From assembly GCA_038993745.2 (NCBI GenBank), contig CP160629.1, forward strand, positions 1,674,001 through 1,738,000: DNA of 64,000 nt, in the 5' to 3' direction. The DNA comes from Aliivibrio fischeri (GTDB lineage Bacteria; Pseudomonadota; Gammaproteobacteria; Enterobacterales; Vibrionaceae). The notes beneath the pieces were generated by a model. That model was not told the origin of the DNA and searched no databases. It was given only the letters and a program-made list of their open reading frames with translations. A program made the translations under genes and the position numbers. Positions 31,565 to 40,943 of the stretch are shown here, piece by piece. Each line of letters begins with the position of its first letter. Position 1 is the first letter of the stretch.

Positions 31565-31742
31565 ATTTGCGATTTTAATAACCAACTTTTTTATATTCAC
31601 TCTTAAGATAACACTAATTACATTAGGAAAACTAATCTGAAAATACAATTTTACTAGCTAGAAATTATTAAATTAATATCTATAATGCGCGCCATACAAA
31701 GACGAAATATCTCGTTTATTTATCAGATTAAAAGGTGGCGCT

Positions 31743-31823
31743 ATGGCTAAAAATATCATGACTAAAATCGCAAATGCTTATCAGCGTTCATTCACTGAAC
31801 TATACAAACGCGATAACAAGTAA
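31743..31823 (+). CDS. 26-residue basic microprotein
   Basis: A short frame (MAKNIMTKIANAY then QRSFTELYKRDNK) begins with ATG 31743 preceded by AAGGTGG at good spacing, ends with TAA at 31821-31823, and is enclosed by its own terminator at 31848-31875 and, upstream, a TATAAT -10 element at 31681-31686 (the -35 is weak). It is positively charged with an amphipathic-helix pattern and no strong membrane segment. The gene-sized unit of promoter, Shine-Dalgarno, 26 codons and terminator, isolated between tcyP and a convergent exonuclease gene, argues for a translated small gene; a small RNA carrying a fortuitous frame is the alternative. No family is recognised. Confidence 0.6.
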   Translation: MAKNIMTKIANAYQRSFTELYKRDNK

Positions 31824-31847
31824 TACGAGTTTAGTATCAACAGATAC

Positions 31848-31875
31848 AAAAAAGGAGCCCATTGGCTCCTTTTTT
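31848..31875. terminator. bidirectional terminator after the microprotein gene
   Basis: AAAAAAGGAGCC pairs with GGCTCCTTTTTT around a 4-base loop. It lies between the microprotein gene and the convergent exonuclease gene and can serve both. Confidence 0.93.
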
Positions 31876-31887
31876 ATTTTTAAGTTT

Positions 31888-32418
31888 TTACAATATTTTC
31901 AATGCTAACTGGGCTAGGTTATACGCATCAACATATCCTGAATGCTGACGGCCTTCCCATTCGATATTCAATTCTTCCATTGCCCTACGTTGCCCCATTC
32001 GTTCATTTTTCTTACGAGAACGAATTCGATAGATAGTGGCAAGATTCAAAAACTCATTAAACGGAACTTCAATTCCTTTTGCTTTACATTCCGCTTCAAG
32101 GATTTGCTCATCATGTCCCCACGCAGCATAAATTTTATTCGTTCCGCCAAAGTTTTTAACCATTGATTTCAATACATCAGCTAATGGGCGACCTTGCTTT
32201 TCAATTTTACGTGGAGATATACCAGTGAGATCGACACAAAATAGAGATATTTCATCTTTCTCTGGTTTTACATAATATTGCGCACGCTTAACCACTTCAC
32301 CTTTTGTAAGATCAATCTCAGCTAAACCAACCTCAATGATCTCCCCTGTTCTACCTTTGCCATTTTCATTCCAACAGCACATTTCTAAATCAAAACAGAC
32401 GATACGATTAAAGTTCAT
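31888..32418 (-). CDS. DEDDh 3'-5' exonuclease, ERI1/KapD type
   Basis: The 176-residue protein is a single exonuclease domain: ExoI motif VCFDLEMCCW with the first Asp-Glu pair near residues 10-12, ExoII Asp in YAAWGHDEQ near 103, and ExoIII HSGYVDA with His and Asp near 158-163, giving the DEDDh set. The size and the CCW after the first motif resemble the ERI1/KapD-like group, which trims RNA ends. The natural substrate is unknown. It is convergent with the microprotein gene, and its upstream neighbour is the diguanylate cyclase gene on the same strand, 90 bp away, so a shared transcript is possible. Confidence 0.85.
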   Translation of the reverse strand: MNFNRIVCFDLEMCCWNENGKGRTGEIIEVGLAEIDLTKGEVVKRAQYYVKPEKDEISLFCVDLTGISPRKIEKQGRPLADVLKSMVKNFGGTNKIYAAWGHDEQILEAECKAKGIEVPFNEFLNLATIYRIRSRKKNERMGQRRAMEELNIEWEGRQHSGYVDAYNLAQLALKIL

Positions 32419-32508
32419 GAAGATCCTTGGTACACAATAAAAGGCGAAGCGCTATTCTACCTAAACTCAGCGCTAAGCGCGACACTATGGGATTTGATTG
32501 CTGAAAAT

Positions 32509-34026
32509 TCAGCCTCGAATGGTAACTTGATTACGCCCCATCGTTTTACTTTGATATAACGCTTGGTCAGCAGCCTTCAACAACTCTTCAAGTGTTTCTC
32601 CTTGCCAAAGAACAGCACCAAGACTGATTGTTTGAGCAATTTCGAAATCATTAAACACCGTTGGGGATGTAGCGACGAGATCATGAATTTGCTCTGAAAT
32701 TAACGTTAATTCATCAATATTGTTGAGTTTCAACACAATAGAGAATTCATCTCCTCCAAGACGTGAAACGTGGACATTATTTCCTAATGTGTCAGACATT
32801 AGGTGCCCAATATGTCGCAAGACTTCATCTCCTTCGGGATGGCCATATGTATCATTGATTTGTTTAAACTTATCGATATCAAAACACAATAAAGCAAACG
32901 GCTTTTCAGCTTCTATGTAACGAGTAATAACATCTCGTATAGCACGTCTGTTTAATAATCCGGTAAGATCATCATGCATTGCCATGTAACGTAATTCTTT
33001 GGTTCTAATTTCGAGTAAATTTTCAATTCGTTGTTTATCTCGAGTAACAACTGAAGTGAGTGCCGCAATAAGCATTGAAATGGTTAAAATACCAAAAAAC
33101 AACCAAACTAACGTCAGCCTTTGATATTCAGTTAATTTATTATCGGATTTATATTCAATTTTCCAAAGGCGATTTTCGATTTTTACGCTAGTAGTGTAAT
33201 CCACTCCTTTGAAATTATTCCACGTACTGCTTTGATACATAATAGGGTCATCACCTGCATCAAATCCCGTATCAATAATGCGTACAACCAACTCTTCACC
33301 TAACGAGGTGGAATTAACTAAACGGTCAAAATAACTGGTAATTCTTACGACACCAACCATTACCCCTTTTAACGATGTTTTATCTGAAGTAAATACAGGA
33401 TGATAAACCAGCATGCCTGTTTTTTGTGCACTTTGATCAAGGCTATCTTGTAATAAACGAATTTTATCTGAAACACTCGGGCGACCCGTAGTTAAGAACT
33501 CTTCAACTACAAGGTTAAAACGCTCTCTTGATGAATAAAATCCAATTAAAGGCGTGTTCTTCTCATCTCTTGGATAAATATCGGTTGCGATATAAATAGG
33601 CTCATGATTTTTCATCACATAACCATAGGTTTTAGGTTGGTCTTTTGGAACCGTATATAATTTAGCTAAAGGATAGTTTTTATGTATTTGTTGAAAATGT
33701 TCATCAATGTCTTTTTCTTCAACTTTCTCCATCCATTGAAGTGAAATAAGACTATTAGAACGATGCAATAATGAATCCGCAAACAAAGGAAACTGAGACC
33801 AATCCTTTTTACTGCCAACTTGATAGAAGTTTGCTCCTGCACCTATAAAATCAATATCTTTCTCTATTAACATTGAAAGCAGTGCTGACTGTCTATCTGC
33901 TTCTTTATAGAAATTCTTTTGATTATTATCCAAATCGGATAGATAAACGAACCTCATACTTAATAGACCTAGAGATAGAGCTAACAAAAAACTGGTCATT
34001 ACATAAAAGTAATTACTCTTAAACAC
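32509..34026 (-). CDS. CHASE-domain diguanylate cyclase (GGDEF)
   Basis: This inner-membrane protein of about 505 residues makes c-di-GMP. TM1 lies near residues 10-28, a periplasmic CHASE sensor domain spans about 40-290, TM2 is about 305-328, and the GGDEF domain starts at MHDDLTGLLNRRA with RLGGDEF near 424. The active-site motif is intact, but the RxxD inhibitory I-site expected just before it is absent (GNNVHVSRLGGDEF), so product inhibition may be weak. The GTG at 34026 with GGAG seven bases upstream is the better start; a TTG at 34038 in frame would add four residues. No EAL domain. Ligand unknown. Confidence 0.88.
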   Translation of the reverse strand: MFKSNYFYVMTSFLLALSLGLLSMRFVYLSDLDNNQKNFYKEADRQSALLSMLIEKDIDFIGAGANFYQVGSKKDWSQFPLFADSLLHRSNSLISLQWMEKVEEKDIDEHFQQIHKNYPLAKLYTVPKDQPKTYGYVMKNHEPIYIATDIYPRDEKNTPLIGFYSSRERFNLVVEEFLTTGRPSVSDKIRLLQDSLDQSAQKTGMLVYHPVFTSDKTSLKGVMVGVVRITSYFDRLVNSTSLGEELVVRIIDTGFDAGDDPIMYQSSTWNNFKGVDYTTSVKIENRLWKIEYKSDNKLTEYQRLTLVWLFFGILTISMLIAALTSVVTRDKQRIENLLEIRTKELRYMAMHDDLTGLLNRRAIRDVITRYIEAEKPFALLCFDIDKFKQINDTYGHPEGDEVLRHIGHLMSDTLGNNVHVSRLGGDEFSIVLKLNNIDELTLISEQIHDLVATSPTVFNDFEIAQTISLGAVLWQGETLEELLKAADQALYQSKTMGRNQVTIRG

Positions 34027-34272
34027 TCTGCTCTCCAACGGTTGATAACCCTTTAATTCTAATAAAATTTTGAAATTTTCGAAACCAAAAGCCCATATTT
34101 AATTTTTATTACTCAGATTTGATTCATTCTGTTCAAAATTACATCACTCAGTATATATTCGTCGCTTTGATTGCCCTTCTTTTTATCTCTTATCCCTTGA
34201 ATATGCTACTATTAGCCACAATTTAGTTAGAAACGTTTGGTGCTAAGCACCCTAGAATATAGAGAATGAATT

Positions 34273-34905
34273 ATGAATTTTGACTTGAATGCTATTCCTT
34301 CTACCTTTGATTTAGGACACATTGTCCTGTTCGGTACATCTGCTCTATTTGCATTATTGTACATAACGAAGAAAGGTAAAGCGGTAGAGATCGAAAAAAC
34401 GGTTGAAGTCGAAAAAATCGTCGAAGTTGAGAAACCTGTAGAAAAAATCGTCGAAATCGAAAAAGTTGTTGAAGTTGAAAAGATCATTGAAAAAATCATC
34501 GAAGTTGAGCCAAAAGTAAAAGCATCAACGCCTGAGTCTGCTTTACAACTATTAGCTTTATTACAAAAAGAAGCTCGTTTTATCGACTTTATGCAAGAAG
34601 ATCTAAAAGGCTTCGCAGATGCAGAAGTTGGCGCTGCAGCTCGTGTTATTCATGAAGGCGGTCAGAAAGTATTATCTGACTACTTTACTCTTACTCCAGT
34701 TCGTACAGAGGAAGAAGAGTCTCGTTTATCTATTCCTGCTGGTTTTAACCCATCGGAAATTCGTCTAACGGGTAATGTAGTTGGTGAAGCACCATTTAAT
34801 GGCACATTAATTCACCGTGGTTGGAAAGTAGCAGAAGTGAAGCTACCAAAGCTAGCTGAAGGTTATGACGCAACAATCATTGCTCCAGCAGAGGTTGAAC
34901 TGTAA
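34273..34905 (+). CDS. DUF2760 membrane-anchored protein of the Hsp70 cluster
   Basis: The 210-residue protein has one hydrophobic segment (about 14-32, HIVLFGTSALFALLYI) and then a striking stretch (about 37-77) of repeated VEVEK/VEKIV units, predicted to be a long charged rod, encoded by a degenerate DNA repeat at about 34385-34515. The C-terminal part (ALQLLALLQKEARFIDFMQED, then GAAARVIHEGG and FNPSEIRLTGNV) is the DUF2760 domain. The domain accompanies Hsp70 genes of this type. The stop TAA shares a base with the ATG of the next gene, indicating translational coupling. Function unknown; a membrane tether or client adaptor for the Hsp70s is inference. Confidence 0.88.
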   Translation: MNFDLNAIPSTFDLGHIVLFGTSALFALLYITKKGKAVEIEKTVEVEKIVEVEKPVEKIVEIEKVVEVEKIIEKIIEVEPKVKASTPESALQLLALLQKEARFIDFMQEDLKGFADAEVGAAARVIHEGGQKVLSDYFTLTPVRTEEEESRLSIPAGFNPSEIRLTGNVVGEAPFNGTLIHRGWKVAEVKLPKLAEGYDATIIAPAEVEL

Positions 34906-36723
34906 TGGAACAAGCTAAATACAGCATTGGTATCGATTTAGGTACAACTCACTGTGTACTTTCATACGTTGATTTACATGATGAAGAGGCAAGCGTTCAA
35001 GTAATGCCTATTCCTCAACTTACCGCTCCAGGTCAAGTTGAAGAGAAATCGCAGCTGCCTTCTTTCATGTATCAAGCACATGAAGCTGAACTATTAGAAG
35101 GTGATACAAGCCTTCCTTGGACAACCAAGCCAAACGCAATTGTTGGTAGTATTGCCCGCAACCTTGGTAGTAAAACACCAATTCGTTTAATTGCGAGTGC
35201 GAAAAGTTGGTTATGTCACGGTGGCGTAAACCGTCGTGAAGCATTCTTACCACTAAACAGTCCTGAAGAAGTGATCAAAGCATCACCTCTTGAAGTAACA
35301 AAACGTTATTTAGAGCATTTACAAAACGCTTGGGATCATCAAAATCCAGAGCACCCTCTAAATGAACAAGACATTACAATTACGGTACCTGCATCATTTG
35401 ACCCTGCTGCTCGTGATTTAACAGCAGAAGCGGCAAATAATCTTGGTTTCCGTAACTTAACGCTTTTAGAAGAACCACAAGCAGCAGTATACAGCTGGAT
35501 CAAAAATAACGATGATTCATGGCGTGACCAAGTATCGGTTGGCGATGTGATTTTAGTTGTCGATATCGGTGGTGGTACAACGGATTTATCATTAGTTGCT
35601 GTTACTGAAGAAGAAGGTAATTTAAGCCTAAACCGTGTTGCGGTAGGTGACCATATTCTTCTTGGTGGTGACAACATGGATTTAGCTCTAGCTTATCGCT
35701 TAAAAATGAAGCTAGCGCAAGAAGGTAAGCAGTTACAACCTTGGCAAGTTCAAGTGATGACACACGCTTGTCGTGATGCAAAAGAAGCACTATTAAATGA
35801 CGCAGAATTACGTGCAGTGCCGATTGTGGTTCCTAGTCGTGGTTCTAAGTTGTTAGGTGGTACGCTACAAACTGAATTAACTCAAGAAGAAGTTCAACAA
35901 ACTTTAGTTGAAGGCTTCTTCCTGTTGTTCCTGTGACTGAGCACCCAGTTCAATCTGCACGTGGTGCATTAACTCAAATGGGTCTTCCTTATGCACAAGA
36001 TGCAGCGGTAACTCGTCACCTTGCTAGCTTCTTGACTCGTCAACAAGCAGCAACTGATGAAGTATTTGGTCAACAAAACGAATCTGATTTTATTAAACCA
36101 ACGGCCATTCTTTTAAACGGTGGTGTTCTAAAATCAAACCTACTTGCAGAGCGCCTACTTGGCATTATTAATCAATGGTTAATTGATGGCGAAGCGGAAG
36201 ATGCAAAACTGCTTGAAGGTCTTGACCTTGATTTAGCGGTTGCTGCGGGTGCTTCTTACTACGGCTCTGTACGTACAGGTAAAGGGTTCGTATCCGTGGT
36301 GGTATTGCATCAAGCTACTATGTTGGTATCGAAAGCTCTATGCCTGCAATTCCTGGAATGGAACCACCAATGGAAGCATTATGTGTTGCTCCATTTGGTA
36401 TGGAAGAAGGCTCGCATGCCGATGTACCTAGCCAACAATTTGGTTTAGTGATTGGTCAACCTGTGCAGTTTAAATTCTATGGTTCTACTACTCGTCGTGA
36501 TGACCAAGCAGGAACACATTTGGATTTCTGGATGCCTGAAGAGCTAGAAGAGCTACCTGCAATTCAAGTGACGTTACCTGTTACTGAAGGACGTACCGCA
36601 GGTGAAGTGGTTCCTGTTCGTTTAGCCTCTAAAGTCACTGAGCTTGGTACTCTATATCTTGAAGCGATTGCTGCAGATAGTGGTGAGAAATGGCACGTTG
36701 AGTTTGATGTTCGTGAAGCATAA
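34905..36723 (+). CDS. Hsp70-family (DnaK-like) protein, YegD-related (two frameshifts)
   Basis: Restored, this is a 606-residue Hsp70-family ATPase: phosphate-1 loop GIDLGTTHCVLSY (residue ~9), TVPASFDPAARDLT, EEPQAAVYSW, phosphate-2 VVDIGGGTTDLS (~225) and LNGGVLKS (~400), then a short beta-type C-terminal part. It lacks the usual DnaK substrate lid. The frame breaks at the CC at 35921-35922 (expected PVVPVTEHP) and the GGG at 36284-36286 (expected GKGVRIRGGIAS); one base each restores it. It is coupled to the DUF2760 gene upstream. A terminator at 36757-36793 separates it from the second Hsp70 gene. The role is presumably chaperone-like with unknown clients. Confidence 0.87.
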
Positions 36724-36756
36724 TTTGGATATTATTCTTCGCTAGTTACGTATCTT

Positions 36757-36793
36757 AAGAGTTCAGTCACCGTTATGGAGTCTGAACTCTTTT
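36757..36793 (+). terminator. terminator between the two Hsp70 genes
   Basis: AAGAGTTCAG and CTGAACTCTT form a 10-bp stem with a 15-base loop and TTTT, suggesting that the second Hsp70 gene has its own promoter or receives read-through. Confidence 0.75.
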
Positions 36794-36911
36794 ACTATAT
36801 ATCCTTTGTATTTTTGCTGTTGCCTTCTTATACCAATGTAACTAATTAGATGTTCATTATTAATATTGGTATTACTAACAGCTACAAGACTAACATTACG
36901 TCGGGGTTTTT

Positions 36912-39727
36912 ATGAGTTCTTCTAATCGCTATTTAATTGGTATCGATCTTGGTACTACTCACACCGTTGTTGCTTATACTGATATTTCTCTTGGTATTGA
37001 AACTAGCCCAATTGAAATCTTCAATATCGACCAATTAATTGGACCAGGTGAAGTGGCTCGTAAACCCCTACTTCCATCATTTCGTTATCATGCATCACAA
37101 AGTCAAATCACTGAAAATGATCTGACACTGCCTTGGAATGTAAAAGCAATTGAAGGTGAGATAAAGAACGCCATTATTGGTGAGTGGGCTCGTGAATTAG
37201 GGTCAAAAGTAGAAGGTCGCCAAGTCGTAAGTGCTAAGAGTTGGTTATCCCATACTAAAGTTGATCGCACCTCTGATATTCTTCCTTGGGCAGGCGCAGA
37301 TGATGTCGAAAAAGTGTCACCTATTGTTGCCAGTGCAAGCTATTTAAACCATGTACGTCAATCGTGGAATTACCACCACCCAGATGCCCCAATGGAGCTT
37401 CAGGAAGTGGTTGTTACCGTACCGGCATCTTTTGATGAAAGTGCACGCTCATTTACGATTGAGGCAGCAAAACTGGCAGGCCTTGATAAAATCATCCTAT
37501 TAGAAGAGCCACAAGCGGTGTGTTACGACTGGTATCATCACCATCAAGATACGGCAAAAGAAATCTTAAAAACCATCCCATTAATGGTGGTGTGCGATGT
37601 TGGCGGTGGTACAACCGATTTAAGCTTGATTCAAGCTCGCTTTAATAACGACGAATTGGCACTTGATCGTATTGGCGTGGGCGATCACTTAATGCTAGGT
37701 GGCGATAACATTGATTTAGCGCTAGCACATTTGGCTGAACAGCGCTTAGATAGCGGTAAAAAAATGACGGCAGCCGCGTTAACCAAGCTTATCCAACAAA
37801 CACGTAAAACAAAAGAGCGTTTGCTATCTGCTAATGCTCCCGAATCAGGCCACATTACCCTACTTGGATCTGGTTCTAAATTATTAGGTGGCAGTCGTAA
37901 AGTCGAGTTGACCAAAGAAGAAGTTCACCAAATCGCATTGGATGGATTCTTACCACTGACTGACTTTAATGACCGTCCAAATCAACGTCAAACTGCTGTT
38001 GTTGAATTTGGTTTACCTTATGCTTCTGATCCTGCTATCAGTAAACACTTAGCTCAGTTCTTAGATAATCATAAAGAAGTCTCTGCAAAAGCATTAGGTT
38101 GGGATGATGCTGAATTGGCTAATCACGAAGACCGTGCAATACCTGTAGGTTTGCTGCTTAATGGCGGTGTTTTTAATAGCCCATTATTGGCTGAACGTTC
38201 TCTTCAACTACTTAATAACTGGAACGGTGACAGTGTCACCCAACTATCAAACCCTCATCCAGATCTAGCGGTTGCTTATGGCGCAGTTGCTTATGGCAAA
38301 GCACGTCATGGTGCACAATTAAAGATAGGTGGAGGCTCAGCTCGTTCATTCTATTTACAGCTAGAAGAGAAAAACAAACAACCTCAAGGTCTGTGTTTAT
38401 TAGCTAAAGGCAGTGAGGAAGGTGAAGAGATCCGCATGACGAGTCGTCGTTTCTCGTTAACCTTGGGGAACCTGTTCGTTTTAATCTACTTTCTACAACA
38501 AAAGATCAACTTGCAACCTCAGGCATGATCACTGAATTAGCTGATTCTAGCTTTGTTAGCCTACCTCCTTATGTGGTAACACTAGAATCTAGTAAATCAA
38601 AAGATGAACTGCATGCAAACCAAAAAGATCGCGTTGAAGTAACCTTAGCTTGCCAATTTACAGAAGTCGGAACCATTAAAATTGAATGTGTTTCTGTTGA
38701 GGACGATTCACAGCGTTGGTTGGTTGAATTTGAAGTACGTAATCAAGCGTCTAATAAAAGCGCTAACCTTGCGGATCAAATTAGCCTTCCCCCTCGCCTA
38801 CCTAATGCTATAGCAAGCATTAAAGAGGCTTATGGCGGTAGCAAACAAAATCCAAATGCCATCAAAGCTTTTAATAAAAATATTGAAAAGCTAATTGGTA
38901 AGCGTGAATCGTGGGATCTTATTACGTCTCGTGAACTTGCAACAGCATTACTTGATAGTAAAAAACGTCGTCGTCGCTCTGACAAACACGAACAAAACTG
39001 GTTAAAAATGACGGGATTCGCTTTACGTCCCGGTTTTGGCTACCCTGCTGATGAATGGAAGATATCTCAGGCATGGGAAACCTATCAACAAGGTATTCAA
39101 TTTGAATCGAAACAATCTTGGAACGATTGGTGGACATTCTGGCGTCGGATCTCTGGTGGTTTAAATCAAGAGCAACAAGAAACCATTTTAGCTGATATGG
39201 CGAAATACCTGCATCCTGGCTCTTTACGCAACCCAAAAACATTAGAAGAAGCCAGTAACAAAAGTTATGAAGCTATGGTACGACTTGCCGCTGCACTCGA
39301 ACATTTGGATGTAGAAGATAAAATGTTGATTGCATCTTGGGTATTAGGCCATGCTAAAAATGGAAATCAACCGCAAGTACATTGGTGGGCATTAGGCCGA
39401 ATTTGTTCACGTTCACCATTCTATGGAAGTCAGCATAATTTAGTGCCGCCAAGCCAAATATCTCAATGGCTACCAACATTATTAGAGCAGGATTGGAAAG
39501 AACAGCCCATGGCTGGTTTTGCCGCAGTAATGATGGCTCGCTTAACCGGTGATAGAACCCTCGATGTTTCAGATGAATATCGAGAAAAAATCATCGAAAA
39601 ATTGAAAAAAAATCGCTGCCCACAAAGCTGGATTGAATTAGTATCAAGCCAACAAGCATTGACAGAAGCAGACTCTAAACGCTTATTTGGTGACGCATTA
39701 CCCGCAGGCTTACGTCTAATCAATTAG
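36912..39727 (+). CDS. Hsp70-family protein with C-terminal DUF3731 (one frameshift)
   Basis: Restored, this is a 938-residue protein. The first ~600 residues are an Hsp70 ATPase related to the preceding gene (GIDLGTTHTVVAYTD, VTVPASFDESARSF, VVCDVGGGTTDLSLI, LGSGSKLLGGSR, LLNGGVFNSPL). The last ~330 are a helical region (from RLPNAIASIKEAYGGS; RESWDLITSRELATALL; WKISQAWETYQQG) matching the DUF3731 extension. The frame is lost at GGGG 38465-38468, where a fifth G restores GEPVRFNLLSTT. The two Hsp70s are about equally far from DnaK, so the pair may be an ancient duplication with the second gaining the extension. Clients and co-chaperones are unknown. Confidence 0.86.
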
Positions 39728-39786
39728 ACAGATTCTCATTAATGCTTTAATTAGTTATATGAGAAATGAATATCTCTGATGAAAAA

Positions 39787-39813
39787 TTGCGCACCTCTGT
39801 CAAAGGTGTGCAA
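39787..39813. repeat. hairpin after the Hsp70-DUF3731 gene
   Basis: TTGCGCACCT pairs with AGGTGTGCAA (one G-U pair) around a short loop, but no T tract follows. It may be a Rho-independent-like stall site or 3' protective hairpin. Confidence 0.5.
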
Positions 39814-39887
39814 ACAACATCTTATTCGTCTTCTAATTGTATTTGATTCAAGTATACTGAAATCATCACATTTTAAAGGTAACTTTT

Positions 39888-40190
39888 ATGATTGAAAGCG
39901 CCACGTTGGCGATCATAGTGTTACTTTATTTTGTTGGTTGGTCTCGTTTCGGTACTCGAGAATTACGCAATGCAGCTAAGAGGATGAGTGATATCGCCTC
40001 TGTTCCACAAGAGCTGATTATTGAATGGATTATGTATAATAAACAGATATTGGATATCAATGAGTTTCAACGTTTTATCATCCATTTAAATAAAGCCGAC
40101 ACCGAAAACTTAAAGCATGAACTAGATAGCTTTTCTCATTATCTTGAAATTCACGCTCCCGAACACATAATTTCAATTAATCGGGTATGA
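39888..40190 (+). CDS. hypothetical 100-residue protein with N-terminal membrane segment
   Basis: ATG 39888 follows AAAGG at good spacing. Residues 4-18 (SATLAIIVLLYFVGW) form one membrane segment; the rest is soluble and helical (RELRNAAKRMSDIAS, FQRFIIHLNKADTENLKHEL), so the protein is probably anchored in the inner membrane with a cytoplasmic tail. No family is recognised. It has its own terminator at 40196-40227 and is convergent with the DUF2947 gene. Codon use resembles the neighbours. Confidence 0.7.
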   Translation: MIESATLAIIVLLYFVGWSRFGTRELRNAAKRMSDIASVPQELIIEWIMYNKQILDINEFQRFIIHLNKADTENLKHELDSFSHYLEIHAPEHIISINRV

Positions 40191-40195
40191 CATAT

Positions 40196-40227
40196 AAAAA
40201 AGCTCATTGCTTTCACAATGAGCTTTT
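40196..40227. terminator. terminator between the 100-residue protein gene and DUF2947 gene
   Basis: AAAAAAGCTCATTG and CAATGAGCTTTT form a stem of about 11 bp with a T/A tract on each side, usable by both convergent genes. Confidence 0.88.
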
Positions 40228-40253
40228 CTTTTAAATAAAATGGCGAATCTAGC

Positions 40254-40727
40254 CTAACTTCTTGTTCCTAATTTCACTTTGCCTTTAGAGTTAAACCATA
40301 AGACTTGTGATTTCTTCTTACCAATTAATAATGGTAAATCATCATAAAATAAGAAGTTCTTCCATGTTTTCTTAAACGTTCCCCATGAAGTTTCAATTAA
40401 GTTATATTTCTCATAACAAAAATAAACGGTTACTTCATCAGACCAATCGATAAATTCCAACACTTCTTCAGGTAATGATTCATTATCGCTGTCCCAACGA
40501 TGTTGCCAATCAATTTCATTTGTCCACGAACTTTTCTTCATTGGCCACTCTTTCGAGCCAAAATGATCCGCGGTTGGGCTATTGCTGCTGATAAAGTCAT
40601 TCCAAACTTGAGCTGATTTTGCTTGAGTGAATGGTTTTATTAATGGTAGCAAGGCATCATCAACCGGCATTGATTGATGAGTAAAAATCCACTTGCGATT
40701 GTATTCATCTAAAGGTAAATAGCTCAT
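40254..40727 (-). CDS. DUF2947 domain protein
   Basis: The 157-residue soluble protein is rich in Trp and aromatic residues (MSYLPLDEYNRKWIFTHQSM, HRWDSDNESLPEEV, VTVYFCYEKYNLIETSWGTF, LWFNSKGKVKLG) and matches DUF2947, a family of unknown function found in Vibrionaceae and relatives. No signal peptide or membrane segment. Frame intact and length usual. It is a single-gene unit sharing a terminator with the convergent upstream gene. No function can be inferred. Confidence 0.82.
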   Translation of the reverse strand: MSYLPLDEYNRKWIFTHQSMPVDDALLPLIKPFTQAKSAQVWNDFISSNSPTADHFGSKEWPMKKSSWTNEIDWQHRWDSDNESLPEEVLEFIDWSDEVTVYFCYEKYNLIETSWGTFKKTWKNFLFYDDLPLLIGKKKSQVLWFNSKGKVKLGTRS

Positions 40728-40943
40728 AAACTCTTTCTATAGTAAGGCATGTAGCTCTATTCTATCGTCTTTTTTTATTAAGCCCAAATAAGAATATCTA
40801 ACAATAGCTTGATTTTTATCATCCTCCCCCTCATAACTGTAGTATTGAATAGTCAAAATTATTCAAAACCATAAATATAACGAAAGATTACACATGCCTT
40901 CTTGCTTCCATTTATGTGTAATCGCCATTACAAGGATTATTAA

